Assembly: GCA_014654535.1 (NCBI GenBank)
Contig: BNBA01000027.1
Coordinates: 1 to 62,368 of the forward strand
Direction: 5' to 3'
Length of the DNA: 62,368 nucleotides
Origin: Xanthomonas boreopolis
GTDB lineage: Bacteria; Pseudomonadota; Gammaproteobacteria; Xanthomonadales; Xanthomonadaceae
Position 1 is the stretch's first letter. Each line of letters starts with the position of its first letter. The notes under the pieces are model-generated. The model saw nothing but the letters and a program-made list of their open reading frames with translations, was not told the origin of the DNA and did not search any database. The position numbers and the translations under genes are program-made. Positions 18,964-28,037 of this stretch are shown one piece after another.

Positions 18964-19812
18964 TTAGTGGGCCGGATGTTGGCGAGTTACAGCGCAAGAG
19001 GCACTATCGGCCGCACACATCACGCCATCGATCCAAGGGATATATCGCGATATACGGACGTTATAGACCATCTGGCCATAGAAGCCAGCCTCCAAGGCAT
19101 GTTCTGGAACCGCTGTAATCCATGATCCCAGCCCTACCAGGTGCCAAGCGCCCTGACTTTGCACAACGAGCGGGCCACCACTGTCGCCGCTTCCCAGTAC
19201 ACCCTCAAGCGGTAGTCCTTGTGCAGGGGGATCGAACCGATACCAAAGATAGCGCTCGTTGGCTCCAGTGATGGCGTTGTAGGCGCGTCGCAGCGCGCCA
19301 CGATGCGGGGAATTCGCAATCTGACCATCGATGCCGTTACCAGTTGCGCCCTTCCCTACCAACATGGCGACTTTGGTGACTTCATCGCCGCCTCGATAGA
19401 GAGCCACCGGCGCAACTTTTTCCACTGGATACTTCAACTCGATCAGCGCGATGTCGTCCGAGCCCGCCAGAAAAGCGTGAATTCTTGAGGGATCGCCTGA
19501 CTTCATGGCCTCCTGTCCCAACGCATCTGGCATGCGCTTGTAACCAGGATGAATGAACACCCGAGCAACTTTGTATGCACTTCCGTTGATGTTTACCTCG
19601 GCTCCCATGTCTTCCATGGGAGCGGCATGTGCGGCGGTGACCACCCACTTCGGCGCGATAAGAACGCCATGTCCTTCGCCTGGCATATCCGCGAGCGCGC
19701 CAAACTCTGATCCATCAATCCGATATTCTGAATCGTCAATGTCATCACGAATGACGACGCCGTTCGCTGCGAATGGCAGGATAAGAGAAGCGGCCAGAAT
19801 CCAACGTTTCAT
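18964..19812 (-). CDS. Secreted trypsin-like serine protease (S1 fold)
   Basis: 282 residues with a signal peptide (MKRWILAASLILPFAANG). The catalytic triad is visible: histidine in VVTAAHAAP, aspartate in DDIALIELKYP and serine in GSGDSGGPLVV. There is one chymotrypsin-like domain and no obvious pro-domain or C-terminal anchor. ATG 19812 has AAGGAGG upstream. Base composition and codon use are clearly less GC-biased than the flanking genes, suggesting recent acquisition. It stands alone, with an AraC gene convergent on one side and a nucleotidyltransferase upstream. Confidence 0.87.
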   Translation of the reverse strand: MKRWILAASLILPFAANGVVIRDDIDDSEYRIDGSEFGALADMPGEGHGVLIAPKWVVTAAHAAPMEDMGAEVNINGSAYKVARVFIHPGYKRMPDALGQEAMKSGDPSRIHAFLAGSDDIALIELKYPVEKVAPVALYRGGDEVTKVAMLVGKGATGNGIDGQIANSPHRGALRRAYNAITGANERYLWYRFDPPAQGLPLEGVLGSGDSGGPLVVQSQGAWHLVGLGSWITAVPEHALEAGFYGQMVYNVRISRYIPWIDGVMCAADSASCAVTRQHPAH

Positions 19813-20008
19813 GTCTCCGTGCCTCCTTTTGAGCATTGATCTAATGTCCACCCGCAATGCGTTTGCGAGGCCCGCCGCAAGATAGCCGATCAGGCTCGAA
19901 GCAAGATCGGAAATCCGACAAACCAAGGCGGGAAGCGACGAAAGCCCAGAAACGGCACCTGAGACAGGGGTAGCCGCCAGTTAGCGTTCCAGCGCGCGGG
20001 ACGACCGT

Positions 20009-20797
20009 TCAAGCGATCTTGGCGAGATACCCCAGCAGCGCTTGCGGCATCTGCCCGACCGCTTCGCGCGGGGGCGCGTCCTGGCGCAGGTCCACGTACA
20101 TGTCCGTCGCCGCCATGTAGGCGTTGCGCACCGATGCCGCATCGAGGGCCGCCACCGTTTCCGCCAGCCTTCCGGCGTGGAGCGCATCGAGCGATTCGAT
20201 CCGGCGCACGCCGCGCTGCGGGCGCCCCGCGCGCCGGTGCAGCAGCGGTCCCAGGACCTGTTCGCGGAAGAACGCGAGCATCCCGAGGGCCTCGTACAGT
20301 TCGCCGCGGGCCAGCTTGGCCGCTCCGTAGTGCAGCCATATCCACGCCCGCTGCTCGAACCAGTCCGGCGAGGCGTTGGGCCACGCGATCGAGGCCGCGT
20401 CGAGCCGGGCCTCGATCCAGGCCGGATCGCGCGCGAACAATACCGCCGGGCGCTCCACGCGCCGGTCCAGGTCCGACGCGGTGACGAATTTCAGGTCCAC
20501 GTGGATCAGCGGCGGGCCGTAAAGGCAGATCAGGAGCCTGGGCTCCCCGACGTGCTCGCCGGTGAACGCCGCGAGCAACCCGCCCACCTTCTCGGCGAAC
20601 CGGCGCCGCGACGCCATGACGTCCTCGTACTTGTCCTCTTCGACCAGGACCACGAAATCCAGGTCCGAATGCTCGTCGAAGCCGCCGTGGACGTACGAAC
20701 CGCCGGCCAACAATGCGGCCAGCCTGTCGTCGCGCTCCACTTCGCGGCGGACCCTCTCCACGAACTCCGCATGCAACTCGGGCAATGTGCTGGGCAT
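20009..20797 (-). CDS. Nucleotidyltransferase-domain protein
   Basis: A 262-residue protein of the polymerase-beta-like nucleotidyltransferase fold. The signature is GGSYVHGGFDEHSDLDFVV (residues about 31-50), giving the GS(x)DxD metal-binding core. A helical C-terminal domain follows, as in aminoglycoside adenylyltransferase-type proteins. It could modify a small molecule or be an orphan MNT-type protein; no HEPN partner gene adjoins it. Substrate unknown. Confidence 0.72.
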   Translation of the reverse strand: MPSTLPELHAEFVERVRREVERDDRLAALLAGGSYVHGGFDEHSDLDFVVLVEEDKYEDVMASRRRFAEKVGGLLAAFTGEHVGEPRLLICLYGPPLIHVDLKFVTASDLDRRVERPAVLFARDPAWIEARLDAASIAWPNASPDWFEQRAWIWLHYGAAKLARGELYEALGMLAFFREQVLGPLLHRRAGRPQRGVRRIESLDALHAGRLAETVAALDAASVRNAYMAATDMYVDLRQDAPPREAVGQMPQALLGYLAKIA

Positions 20798-20926
20798 AGC
20801 GATTCTCCAAGCCAGCAGGCCAGACTAATCCGGTGCAGGCCAGGCGCACAAGCACGCTCCCGGCCAGCGGGCCGCCGTCGAACAAGGATGCGAACCGCGT
20901 CATGCGGTCCGCATCCGGGCTGGCAG

Positions 20927-21481
20927 CTACTCCGTTGCCGAGAACGCCGCGTGGTACGACACCTCGCCGCGAGGGATGCCGTGCCCGAGCGGCAATGCCT
21001 GGAAATACCGCGCCGGTACGCCGGGCAGCGAAAGGTCCGGCCAGGTCTTGAAACCGAAGCGCGCGTAATAACCAGGATCCCCGAGCACCACGCAGCCTCG
21101 GCTCTTCAGCCGTCTCAGCCGGTCGAGCGCGGCGCGGACCAAGGCCGAACCTACGCCTTGCCTTTGCCAGCGCGGGTGCACCGATAGTGGTCCGAGGCCA
21201 TGCCAGTCCGTCTCCCCCGTCGAGAGGCCCACGGGAGAGATTGCGACATGACCGATCAGCTCAGGGCCATGGGTTGCGACGAGCGAAACCGTCAGCCGGT
21301 CCGCACGCCTCAGCGCGGCGACGATGAACTGCTCGGTGCCGCTCGAATGCGTCGCTTGCATGAAGGCCAGCCGCGTCAGGATGCCGATGGCATCGGCATC
21401 CTTTGCCGCCTCGTCGCGGATGCTCACGCCAGGATTCGAGCCAAGGTGCGGCTGTGTGGTGGTGTCATGATTCGATGTCAT
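20927..21481 (-). CDS. yjhQ: GNAT N-acetyltransferase, YjhQ-like (probable antitoxin partner)
   Basis: 184 residues of the YhbS/GNAT type: RDEAAKDADAIGILTRLAF, then LGPLSVHPRWQRQGVGSALV with the acetyl-CoA pyrophosphate loop, then a C-terminal GDPGYYARFGF motif common in this group. It starts 75 nt after the stop of a yjhX-like gene on the same strand. In E. coli yjhX is followed by yjhQ, a GNAT-like gene reported as its antitoxin. The pairing here repeats that order, so an antitoxin role is plausible, though the family also contains ordinary acetyltransferases. Confidence 0.7.
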   Translation of the reverse strand: MTSNHDTTTQPHLGSNPGVSIRDEAAKDADAIGILTRLAFMQATHSSGTEQFIVAALRRADRLTVSLVATHGPELIGHVAISPVGLSTGETDWHGLGPLSVHPRWQRQGVGSALVRAALDRLRRLKSRGCVVLGDPGYYARFGFKTWPDLSLPGVPARYFQALPLGHGIPRGEVSYHAAFSATE

Positions 21482-21556
21482 GGAAAGGACTCTCGATAGT
21501 AGCCACGGCGACAGCGCGGATCGCGTACGACCATCGCGCCGGCGCGATGGCGATGG

Positions 21557-21814
21557 TCAACGGTTGTCGAGTTGCGGCCGGACCGCTCTCAGGCCCGCCG
21601 CATTGATGCGGTAGGGCTTGCTCGATACCGAGCTTATGAGGCGCTTGGACTTGAGTTTCTTGAAGACGGCAAGCGTGCAGTCCGCGAGGACGTACCCGTC
21701 GATGGTGCGGCATTCGACCGCGACGACGCGCCCCGCCTCGTCTCGATGGTGGGCGATGGCGCCGCCCTTGGCGAGCACGTGCAGTGTCCGCTGCTCCGGC
21801 CTGGAGATATTCAT
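21557..21814 (-). CDS. yjhX: YjhX-family toxin (UPF0386)
   Basis: 85 residues, full length for the family: [20 protein letters not shown] at the start, [16 protein letters not shown] in the middle and [19 protein letters not shown] at the end, all diagnostic of YjhX as I remember it. E. coli YjhX is described as a toxin of a YjhX/YjhQ pair. The gene precedes the GNAT gene on the same strand. Its codon use is less GC-biased than the surroundings, as expected for a mobile module. Confidence 0.85.
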   Translation of the reverse strand: MNISRPEQRTLHVLAKGGAIAHHRDEAGRVVAVECRTIDGYVLADCTLAVFKKLKSKRLISSVSSKPYRINAAGLRAVRPQLDNR

Positions 21815-22134
21815 TGGGTGCTGGACTCATCCGAATAGGCAAAAACGGACGGACACGTCGTGCCCGCCCACGGATTCGCTTATCGATAACCGGCCGACCG
21901 GAACGGTCGGCATACGGTTATCGGATGGTCACAAGCTCCAACATACGCGCTCTTCCGGACGGCCTCGGGCCGTCGACCAGGAAAACGGATTGGGCCACAC
22001 CGGACGGCGGCCGGTCAACGGCATGGCGCGGTGCCATGAGGCCGTGCGATGCAGGAGTGACATGGGCTACCGCCGATAACGGCCCCCGATCCATCGCTCG
22101 CGATGGCGACCCTCGCGGAAGGCCTACGCGCCGC
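21815..22134. other. 320-nt gap upstream of yjhX with a compound inverted repeat
   Basis: No gene is supported. At 21884-21923 there is a two-part inverted repeat: CGATAACCG (21884) pairs with CGGTTATCG (21915), and inside it CCGACCG pairs with CGGTCGG around GAA. It lies 70-110 nt upstream of the yjhX start and could be an operator or an RNA hairpin. The rest shows no strong structure. Confidence 0.5.
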
Positions 22135-22845
22135 TCACGCCGGCACGTAGGCCACCCAGCCCTTGAAGGTGAAGCCGGCGTAGAACAGTTCCACGTCGCG
22201 AAAACCCGCCTGCTGCAGCAGCGCGACCTCCTGCTCGGGCGACAGCAGCGGCAGGCGCGCGCCCATGGCCTCGATCGCCGCGCTGGCGTTGGAGGCGGGG
22301 ATGCCGGAGGCGACCGCGAAGGCTGCATAGCGTTCCAGCCAGCGCGTCTTGTCCGGACCGGACTGGGGGAAGCTGTGGTGCGCGACGACCAGCGGTGCGC
22401 CAGGCTTGAGCCGTCGTTTCAACTCGACGAGCGTGTGCAACCGCTGCTCCGCCGGCAGGAAGTGCAGGGTCAGCAGGCAGGTCGCGCCGTCGAACAGGTC
22501 GTGCGGGGCATCGTCGATATGGCCTTCGAGCAGTTCCGCATGCCCGGCGAGCGGGCCCAGCGTGGCCCGTGCCAGTTGCAGCATCTCCGCGGACGGGTCC
22601 ACGCCCAGCAGGCGCCAACCCGGCCGCGCCTGCGCAAAGGCCTTCAGTTCCAGCCCGCCTCCGGCGCCGAGCACCAGGACGTGGCCGTCGTCGGGTACGC
22701 GCTCGGCCAGCAGCAGGGTCGTCATCCGGTGCAGGGCATCCAGCCCCGGCACCTGGCGGGTGGGGCCCTCGGCATAGCGGGCGACGGCGTCGGGATCGGA
22801 GAACGAGAACAAGGCAGGCTCCAGCGGCAATGCGATGCCGTCCAT
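22135..22845 (-). CDS. Class I SAM-dependent methyltransferase
   Basis: A 236-residue protein with the Rossmann motif I VLVLGAGGGLELKAFAQ, motif II LLGVDPSAEML and a following TCLLTLHFLP segment typical of ubiquinone/tocopherol-type or Methyltransf_12/25 proteins. The substrate is unknown. It ends the accessory block: the next gene on the same strand (SMP-30) belongs to the right xylan operon, and the 34-nt spacing means read-through into this gene is possible. Confidence 0.85.
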   Translation of the reverse strand: MDGIALPLEPALFSFSDPDAVARYAEGPTRQVPGLDALHRMTTLLLAERVPDDGHVLVLGAGGGLELKAFAQARPGWRLLGVDPSAEMLQLARATLGPLAGHAELLEGHIDDAPHDLFDGATCLLTLHFLPAEQRLHTLVELKRRLKPGAPLVVAHHSFPQSGPDKTRWLERYAAFAVASGIPASNASAAIEAMGARLPLLSPEQEVALLQQAGFRDVELFYAGFTFKGWVAYVPA

Positions 22846-22879
22846 GCTATCGCGTCGCCGGCGTGTACCGGTCTACAGA

Positions 22880-23917
22880 TCAGTCGGTGCCGAACCCCAG
22901 GCCGGTGGCGAGTACCCGCACGCGGGCGAGGAACGCGCCGGAGGTCATGTAGAGCGAATGGCCGTCGTCGCCGAAGGCGCAGTTGGAGATCGCGCCGCCG
23001 GTCTCGATGCGGCCGAGGCGCTTGCCGTCCGGGCCGAACACGATCACGCCGCCGGGGCCGGTGGCGAACAGGCGGCCGTCGCTCGCCACGGCCATGCCGT
23101 CGGGCAACCCGGGCACGTCCTTGCCGGCCAGGTCCGTGGCGTCGGCGAACACGCGCCTGGAGACGACCTCGCCCTTGGCATCGAGCGTGTAGGCCATCCA
23201 GATCGGGCGTGCCGGATCGGAGTTGGAGACGTACAGGGTGCGTCCGTCGGGCGAGAGCGCGATGCCGTTCGGGAAGGTCAGGCTGTCGTCCAGCAGATGC
23301 ACGCTGCCGTCGCCGTCGAGGCGGTAGACGCCGTTGAACGGCAGTTGCTTGGCCTTGGATTCGTTCCCGTCCTTCAGGCCATAGGGCGGATCGGTGAAGA
23401 ACGCCACGCCGTCGCGGCGGCGGACCACGTCGTTGGGGCTGTTGAAGCGCTTGCCCTGGAACCGGCTCGCCAGCACCGTCTTGCGCTTGGTGGCCGGATC
23501 GAGGCGGGCGAGGCTGCGGCTGCCGGAGTCGGCCAGCAGCACGCCGCCGTCGGGCTCGGGATACAGGCCGTTGGCGCCGGGTTCGCGCAGGGTGTCCAGC
23601 TCGGGACCGGTGTAGCCGGACGGCGACAGGAACACCGACAGGCCGTCGCGCTGCGACCAGCGGTAGAGCTTGTTTTCGGGCACGTCGGTGAACAACAGGT
23701 AGCCGCCCTTGCGGACCCAGGCCGGGCCTTCGGACCAGGTGAAGCCTTCGGCCAGCTTCTCGATGCGCGCATCGGGCGCGACCGCATCGCGGAAGGCAGG
23801 ATCGAACGTGGTCAGGCGGCCGAGCGCGGCGGCAGGCGCCGCCGGCGTGTCGGCCTGCGCGCAGGCGGCCAGCGCCAGGAAGGAAACGGCCAGCAGGAGG
23901 CGGGGCAACGTACGCAT
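22880..23917 (-). CDS. SMP-30/gluconolactonase-type beta-propeller lactonase, exported
   Basis: 345 residues with a signal peptide that contains a plausible lipobox (SFLALAAC). A six-bladed SMP-30/regucalcin-like propeller follows. Conserved metal-site segments are FTWSEGPAW, FNSPNDVV and DSLTFPNGIALSPDG, with a late LPDGMAV. The family hydrolyses aldonolactones. Its position at the tail of the right xylan operon suggests a sugar lactone made from xylose or a uronate, but no dehydrogenase making such a lactone is in the window. Confidence 0.82.
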   Translation of the reverse strand: MRTLPRLLLAVSFLALAACAQADTPAAPAAALGRLTTFDPAFRDAVAPDARIEKLAEGFTWSEGPAWVRKGGYLLFTDVPENKLYRWSQRDGLSVFLSPSGYTGPELDTLREPGANGLYPEPDGGVLLADSGSRSLARLDPATKRKTVLASRFQGKRFNSPNDVVRRRDGVAFFTDPPYGLKDGNESKAKQLPFNGVYRLDGDGSVHLLDDSLTFPNGIALSPDGRTLYVSNSDPARPIWMAYTLDAKGEVVSRRVFADATDLAGKDVPGLPDGMAVASDGRLFATGPGGVIVFGPDGKRLGRIETGGAISNCAFGDDGHSLYMTSGAFLARVRVLATGLGFGTD

Positions 23918-24041
23918 CGTCGGGGTCCGTGGTTGCGAGAGGGCAATGATGCCATCCGGTGGGTGGGCTGAGGTTCTGTTCGCGATGTGGGTGGGTGCTG
24001 CAGGAGAAGCCTGCCCACCCTCGCCTGCTTTGCGCGCGCTC

Positions 24042-24063
24042 CCTCTCCCGCCTGCGGGAGAGG
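24042..24063. repeat. CCTCTCCCGC-CT-GCGGGAGAGG hairpin
   Basis: A perfect 10-bp stem with a 2-nt loop. It is the third copy of the family seen at 12385 and 12453. It lies in the 158-nt interval between the GH10 and SMP-30 genes of one operon, where it may shape mRNA processing. Confidence 0.65.
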
Positions 24064-24075
24064 AACCGGGACGTG

Positions 24076-25218
24076 CTATCGGCCTCCGCCCTGCGGCACG
24101 GCGAGCACGGCTTCCAGCGCGGGCTTGGGTTGGCGTTGCCGGTCGAACAGCAGCGGATAGTTGGTGCGGCCCGGCACCGGATAGTCGTTCTTCCACGACA
24201 TGCCGTCGTGCACGCCCCAGACGCTGACGCGCGCGATCGCGTCGCGCTTGCGATGGAACAGCGCGAATAGCTCGGCGTAGCGCCGCGCCAGCTGCCGCTG
24301 CACGTCGTCGGGCAGGCCGCGCGACCATGGATCGAGATAGCGCTTGAACTCCGGCAGCTGGAACTGCGGGTGTTCCATCACCGTGCCGACGACCTGGCCC
24401 TCGCGGGTCAGCGGCAGCACGTCGATGTCCAGCTCGGTGATCATCACCTTGACGCCCAGCGCGGCGTAGGCGTCGATGGCGGCCTCGATGTCCTGCAGGC
24501 TCGGGTAGTCCAGGCCCCAATGGCCCTGCATGCCGATGCCGTCGATGCGGATGCCGGCGGCCTGCAGCATCTTCACCATGCGCACGATGCCGTCGCGCTT
24601 GGCCGGGCGCCAGGCGTTGAAGTCGTTGTAGTAGAGCTCGGTACCGGGCGCGGCGCGCGCGGCGGCCTCGAAGGCGGTGCGCACCACGGTGTCGCCGTCG
24701 CCCACGCTGCGGGTCCAGACGGTGTCGCGGTACTTGCCGTCCTCGTCCATGATCTCGTTCACCACGTCCCACGCATCGACCCGCCCGGCATAGCGGCCGG
24801 CGACCTTGGCGATGTAGTCGCGCATGCGCTGCAGCTGCGCCTGCGGCGTGTTGGGTCTTCCCGCGGCATCCCGGAAGAACCAGTCCGGAGTCTGGTTGTG
24901 CCAGACCAGCGTGTGGCCGACCACGAACATGCCCTGGCGCTTGCCGTAGTCGACGAACGCGTCGGCCGCGGCGAAGTCGTAGACGTCGGGGCGCGGATGG
25001 ATCACCTCGACCTTCATCACGTTCTCGGCGGTGATCGCGTTGAAGTGGCGCGATACCAGCGCGGCGCTCGCCGCGTCCTCGCCGGAGACGATCTGCGCGT
25101 TGACGGCGGTGCCGACCAGGAAATCGTCGGCATAGGCCTGCTTGAGCGAACCGGCATCCGCGGCTCGCGCGCCGGCCGAGGCGATCAACAGGACCATCGA
25201 TGCGATTACGTGTTTCAT
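24076..25218 (-). CDS. xyn10A: GH10 endo-beta-1,4-xylanase
   Basis: A 380-residue single-domain GH10 enzyme with a signal peptide (MKHVIASMVLLIASAGARAA). The acid/base is E155 in WDVVNEIMDE and the nucleophile E262 in ITELDID. Substrate-site motifs HTLVWHNQ and the late WGVHDGMSW are present. It cleaves the xylan backbone, leaving decorated ends suited to GH67. ATG 25218 has AAGGAGAA upstream. It lies 67 nt after the GH2 gene in the minus-strand operon. Confidence 0.95.
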   Translation of the reverse strand: MKHVIASMVLLIASAGARAADAGSLKQAYADDFLVGTAVNAQIVSGEDAASAALVSRHFNAITAENVMKVEVIHPRPDVYDFAAADAFVDYGKRQGMFVVGHTLVWHNQTPDWFFRDAAGRPNTPQAQLQRMRDYIAKVAGRYAGRVDAWDVVNEIMDEDGKYRDTVWTRSVGDGDTVVRTAFEAAARAAPGTELYYNDFNAWRPAKRDGIVRMVKMLQAAGIRIDGIGMQGHWGLDYPSLQDIEAAIDAYAALGVKVMITELDIDVLPLTREGQVVGTVMEHPQFQLPEFKRYLDPWSRGLPDDVQRQLARRYAELFALFHRKRDAIARVSVWGVHDGMSWKNDYPVPGRTNYPLLFDRQRQPKPALEAVLAVPQGGGR

Positions 25219-25285
25219 TCGGTTCTCCTTGTGGGACTCCCGCCATCGCCGCCGTACAGGCCGAAGCGACGGCAAGGCAGGTACA

Positions 25286-28000
25286 TCAACGGACGACATC
25301 CACCGGCACCGCCGCGTCCTGCACGCCATCGGCGCTCACGCGCAGCGTCGCCGGGCCCGACGCGCCGGGCCGCCCGCGCACGATCGCCAGTGCCAGCCCG
25401 CCGAACGCCGCGCGCTCGCGCGAGGGGAACGGGGTCATGTCGGTCGGATCGCCGTTGTCGGTGGCGACGATCTCGCCCGCGCCCTCGATGTCGAAGCGCA
25501 GGCGCAGGTTCGCGGTCGGCACCGGCGTGCCATGCGCATCCAGGATGCGTACCGTCGCGAACGCCAGGTCGCGGCCGTCGCCCTGGATCGCATCGCGGTC
25601 GACGCTGAGCGCCAGCCGGGCCGGCGCGCCGGCGGTGCGCACGCTGTCGCTCGCCCACGGCTTGCCGTGCCTGTACGCCTGCACGCGCAGTTCGCCGGGC
25701 TGGTAGGTCACCTTGTCCCAGCGCAACCGGTATTCGTACGGCGCCTTCTTCTTGCGTCCCTGCGAGACGCCGTTGACGAACAGCTCGGCCTCGTCGCCCG
25801 AGGTGAACACGTGCACCGGCGTGACCTGCCCCTCGCGACCGGGCCAGGTCCAGTGCGGCAGCAGGTGCGCCATCGGCAGGTCCGGGCGCCAGCGCGACTG
25901 GTACAGCCAGTAGCGGTCCTTGGGGAATCCGGCCAGGTCGACGATGCCGGAGTACGAGCTGCGCGCGCTGTAGTACGGGGTCGGTTCGCCCAGGTAGTCG
26001 AAGCCGGTCCAGACGAACTCGCCCGCCACGAACGGGTGCCGGTCCAGCGTGGCGAACACCTTGTCGGCGGTGGAGCCGAAGTCCACCGCGTGCAGCTCGT
26101 AGGCGCTGACCTGGCGGCTCGCCGGATCGCCGCCGCGGCCATCGCGCACCGGCGCGCTGGCCAGCGGCGACACCGGGAACAGGTACACGCCGCGGCTGCT
26201 CAGCGCCGAGGCGGTCTCGCTGCCGATGATCGCCTTGCCCGGGAACGCCCTGTGGAAGGCGGGGTATTGCGGCGGCGTGCGGATGCGGTCGGTGCCCTCG
26301 AACTCCGGCTCCTGGCGGATGCCCTCGCCCTGGTAGTTGAGGCTGACCAGGTCGAACGCGGCGGCGAACGGCATGTCCGGCTTGGCCCAGTTCATCGAGG
26401 CGGTGGTCGGCCGGGTCGGGTCCTCCTCGCGCGCGATCGCGCCCAGGCGCCGGCCGATCGCCGCGCCGGCCTCGCCGGTGTACTGCTCGCCGACCTCGTT
26501 GCCCACGCTCCAGGCGACCACGGAAGGATGGTTGCGGTCGCGGCGCACCATCGCGCGCAGGTCGGGCTCGTGCCAGTCGGGAAAGACCAGGTGGAAATCC
26601 AGCGGCGTCTTGCGGCGCTCCCAGCTGTCGAACACCTCGTCGATCACCAGCAGGCCCATCGCGTCGGTCAGCTCAAGCAACTGCGGATCGGGCGGGTTGT
26701 GCGCCATGCGGATCGCGTTGGCGCCCATGCGCTGCAGGATCTCCAGCTGGCGCTGCGCGGCGCGCCGGTTGAACGCGGCGCCGAGCGCGCCGAGGTCGTG
26801 GTGCATGTTCACGCCCTGCAGCGGCACGCGCTCGCCGTTGACGATCAAGCCCCGCCGCGCATCGAACCGGAGCGTGCGGATGCCGAAGCGGGTCTCGTAG
26901 CGATCGACGACGCGGCCGTCGCGGGTCAGCGTGGTGACGGCGAGATAGCGGTTGGGCCGCTGGTTCGGCGGTGGTCCCCACAGGCGCGGCTTGTCGACGC
27001 GCGTGGCGGTCTCCACGTAGGCGCCGCGCTCGCCTGAAGCCAATGCCAGGCGCGCGCGCGGGATGCGCGCGACGGCGGCGGCGCTCGCCTTGCCGTCCGC
27101 ATCGAGCTCGAAGATCTCGGTATCCACGAAGACCTGCGCATCCTCGCGACCGTCGTTGTCGACTGCCACGCGCAGCTCGACGGTGGCGGCCTGCGCGGAG
27201 GCCTCCGGCGTGGTGACGTGGGTCCCCCAGTGCGCGACGTGCACCGGCGCCGTGGTGGTCAGCCATACGTCGCGATACAGGCCGCCACCGGGATACCAGC
27301 GCGCGGATTCCGGCGGGTTGTCCAGGCGGATCGCCAGCTGGTTGCGGCCGCCGAAGTTCACGTACGGCGTCAGGTCCAGGCGCCAGCCGTTGTAGCCATA
27401 CGGCCAGCCGCCGACCAGGTGGCCGTTGAGCCAGACCGTGGCGTACGACATCGCGCCGCCGACATCGAGGAACACCGAGCGGTCCGCGGCGGCGGCGGGG
27501 ATGTCCAGCGTGCGCCGGTACCAGCCCACGCCCCAGCTCGGCAGCCGGCCCATGCCGCCGTACGGACCTTCGGCGAGGAACGGCCCGGCGATGGCCCAAT
27601 CGTGCGGCAAGCTCACCGGCGTCCAGCCGCTGTCGTCGAAACCGGCCTGGACGAAACTCACGTCGCGGCCGGGATCGCCGGGCGGACGCACGTGGCGACG
27701 CGCGGGATCGGCGATCAGGGGATTGGCGGTGGGCAGGATCCACGGTTTGAGCACGGGCCGCGTCGTCTGCATCGGCTCGGCTGCTTCCGGGCGCGCATCG
27801 GCGTCCTTGCCGTCGACGTTCCGCCCGGTCTCGGGCCGCACGTCGTAGTCGAGCCTGCCCTCGATGCCGGGCGGGTCGCCGCGATGGAAACGCCAGCCGG
27901 TGTCGAGCAGGACGCGCTCGCGCGGCGCCTGCGCCTGGGCATTCGGCACGGGCGCCAGCGATGCGAGCACAAGCGCGAGCAGGCACGTTGGCGACCTCAT
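25286..28000 (-). CDS. Exported GH2 glycosidase (beta-galactosidase-like)
   Basis: 904 residues with a signal peptide ending about NAQAQAP. Sugar-binding, immunoglobulin-like and TIM-barrel domains occur in the usual GH2 order. The acid/base is E502 in WSVGNEVGE and the nucleophile E595 in IIGSETAS. A C-terminal DUF4982/Big-type region follows (VFTSGDEAELFVNGVSQGRK). GH2 includes beta-galactosidases, beta-glucuronidases and beta-mannosidases. In a xylan locus a beta-galactosidase acting on galactose-bearing xylan side chains is plausible, but unproven. Confidence 0.87.
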   Translation of the reverse strand: MRSPTCLLALVLASLAPVPNAQAQAPRERVLLDTGWRFHRGDPPGIEGRLDYDVRPETGRNVDGKDADARPEAAEPMQTTRPVLKPWILPTANPLIADPARRHVRPPGDPGRDVSFVQAGFDDSGWTPVSLPHDWAIAGPFLAEGPYGGMGRLPSWGVGWYRRTLDIPAAAADRSVFLDVGGAMSYATVWLNGHLVGGWPYGYNGWRLDLTPYVNFGGRNQLAIRLDNPPESARWYPGGGLYRDVWLTTTAPVHVAHWGTHVTTPEASAQAATVELRVAVDNDGREDAQVFVDTEIFELDADGKASAAAVARIPRARLALASGERGAYVETATRVDKPRLWGPPPNQRPNRYLAVTTLTRDGRVVDRYETRFGIRTLRFDARRGLIVNGERVPLQGVNMHHDLGALGAAFNRRAAQRQLEILQRMGANAIRMAHNPPDPQLLELTDAMGLLVIDEVFDSWERRKTPLDFHLVFPDWHEPDLRAMVRRDRNHPSVVAWSVGNEVGEQYTGEAGAAIGRRLGAIAREEDPTRPTTASMNWAKPDMPFAAAFDLVSLNYQGEGIRQEPEFEGTDRIRTPPQYPAFHRAFPGKAIIGSETASALSSRGVYLFPVSPLASAPVRDGRGGDPASRQVSAYELHAVDFGSTADKVFATLDRHPFVAGEFVWTGFDYLGEPTPYYSARSSYSGIVDLAGFPKDRYWLYQSRWRPDLPMAHLLPHWTWPGREGQVTPVHVFTSGDEAELFVNGVSQGRKKKAPYEYRLRWDKVTYQPGELRVQAYRHGKPWASDSVRTAGAPARLALSVDRDAIQGDGRDLAFATVRILDAHGTPVPTANLRLRFDIEGAGEIVATDNGDPTDMTPFPSRERAAFGGLALAIVRGRPGASGPATLRVSADGVQDAAVPVDVVR

Positions 28001-28037
28001 GTTTCCATCCCTCGAATCTCTGTTATCCGCCTGATTA

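Noticed and set aside
20009-20797. Nucleotidyltransferase as antitoxin of a HepT/MNT pair
   Set aside because: No HEPN gene adjoins it. The only HepT-like trace is a decayed fragment 20 kb away, and the protein has a large helical C-terminal domain unlike the short MNT antitoxins.
21884-21923. Integron attC-like site next to yjhX and a GNAT gene
   Set aside because: YjhX and GNAT genes are common cassette contents, but the outer boxes do not fit the RYYYAAC/GTTRRRY pattern, and no second site or integrase is present.
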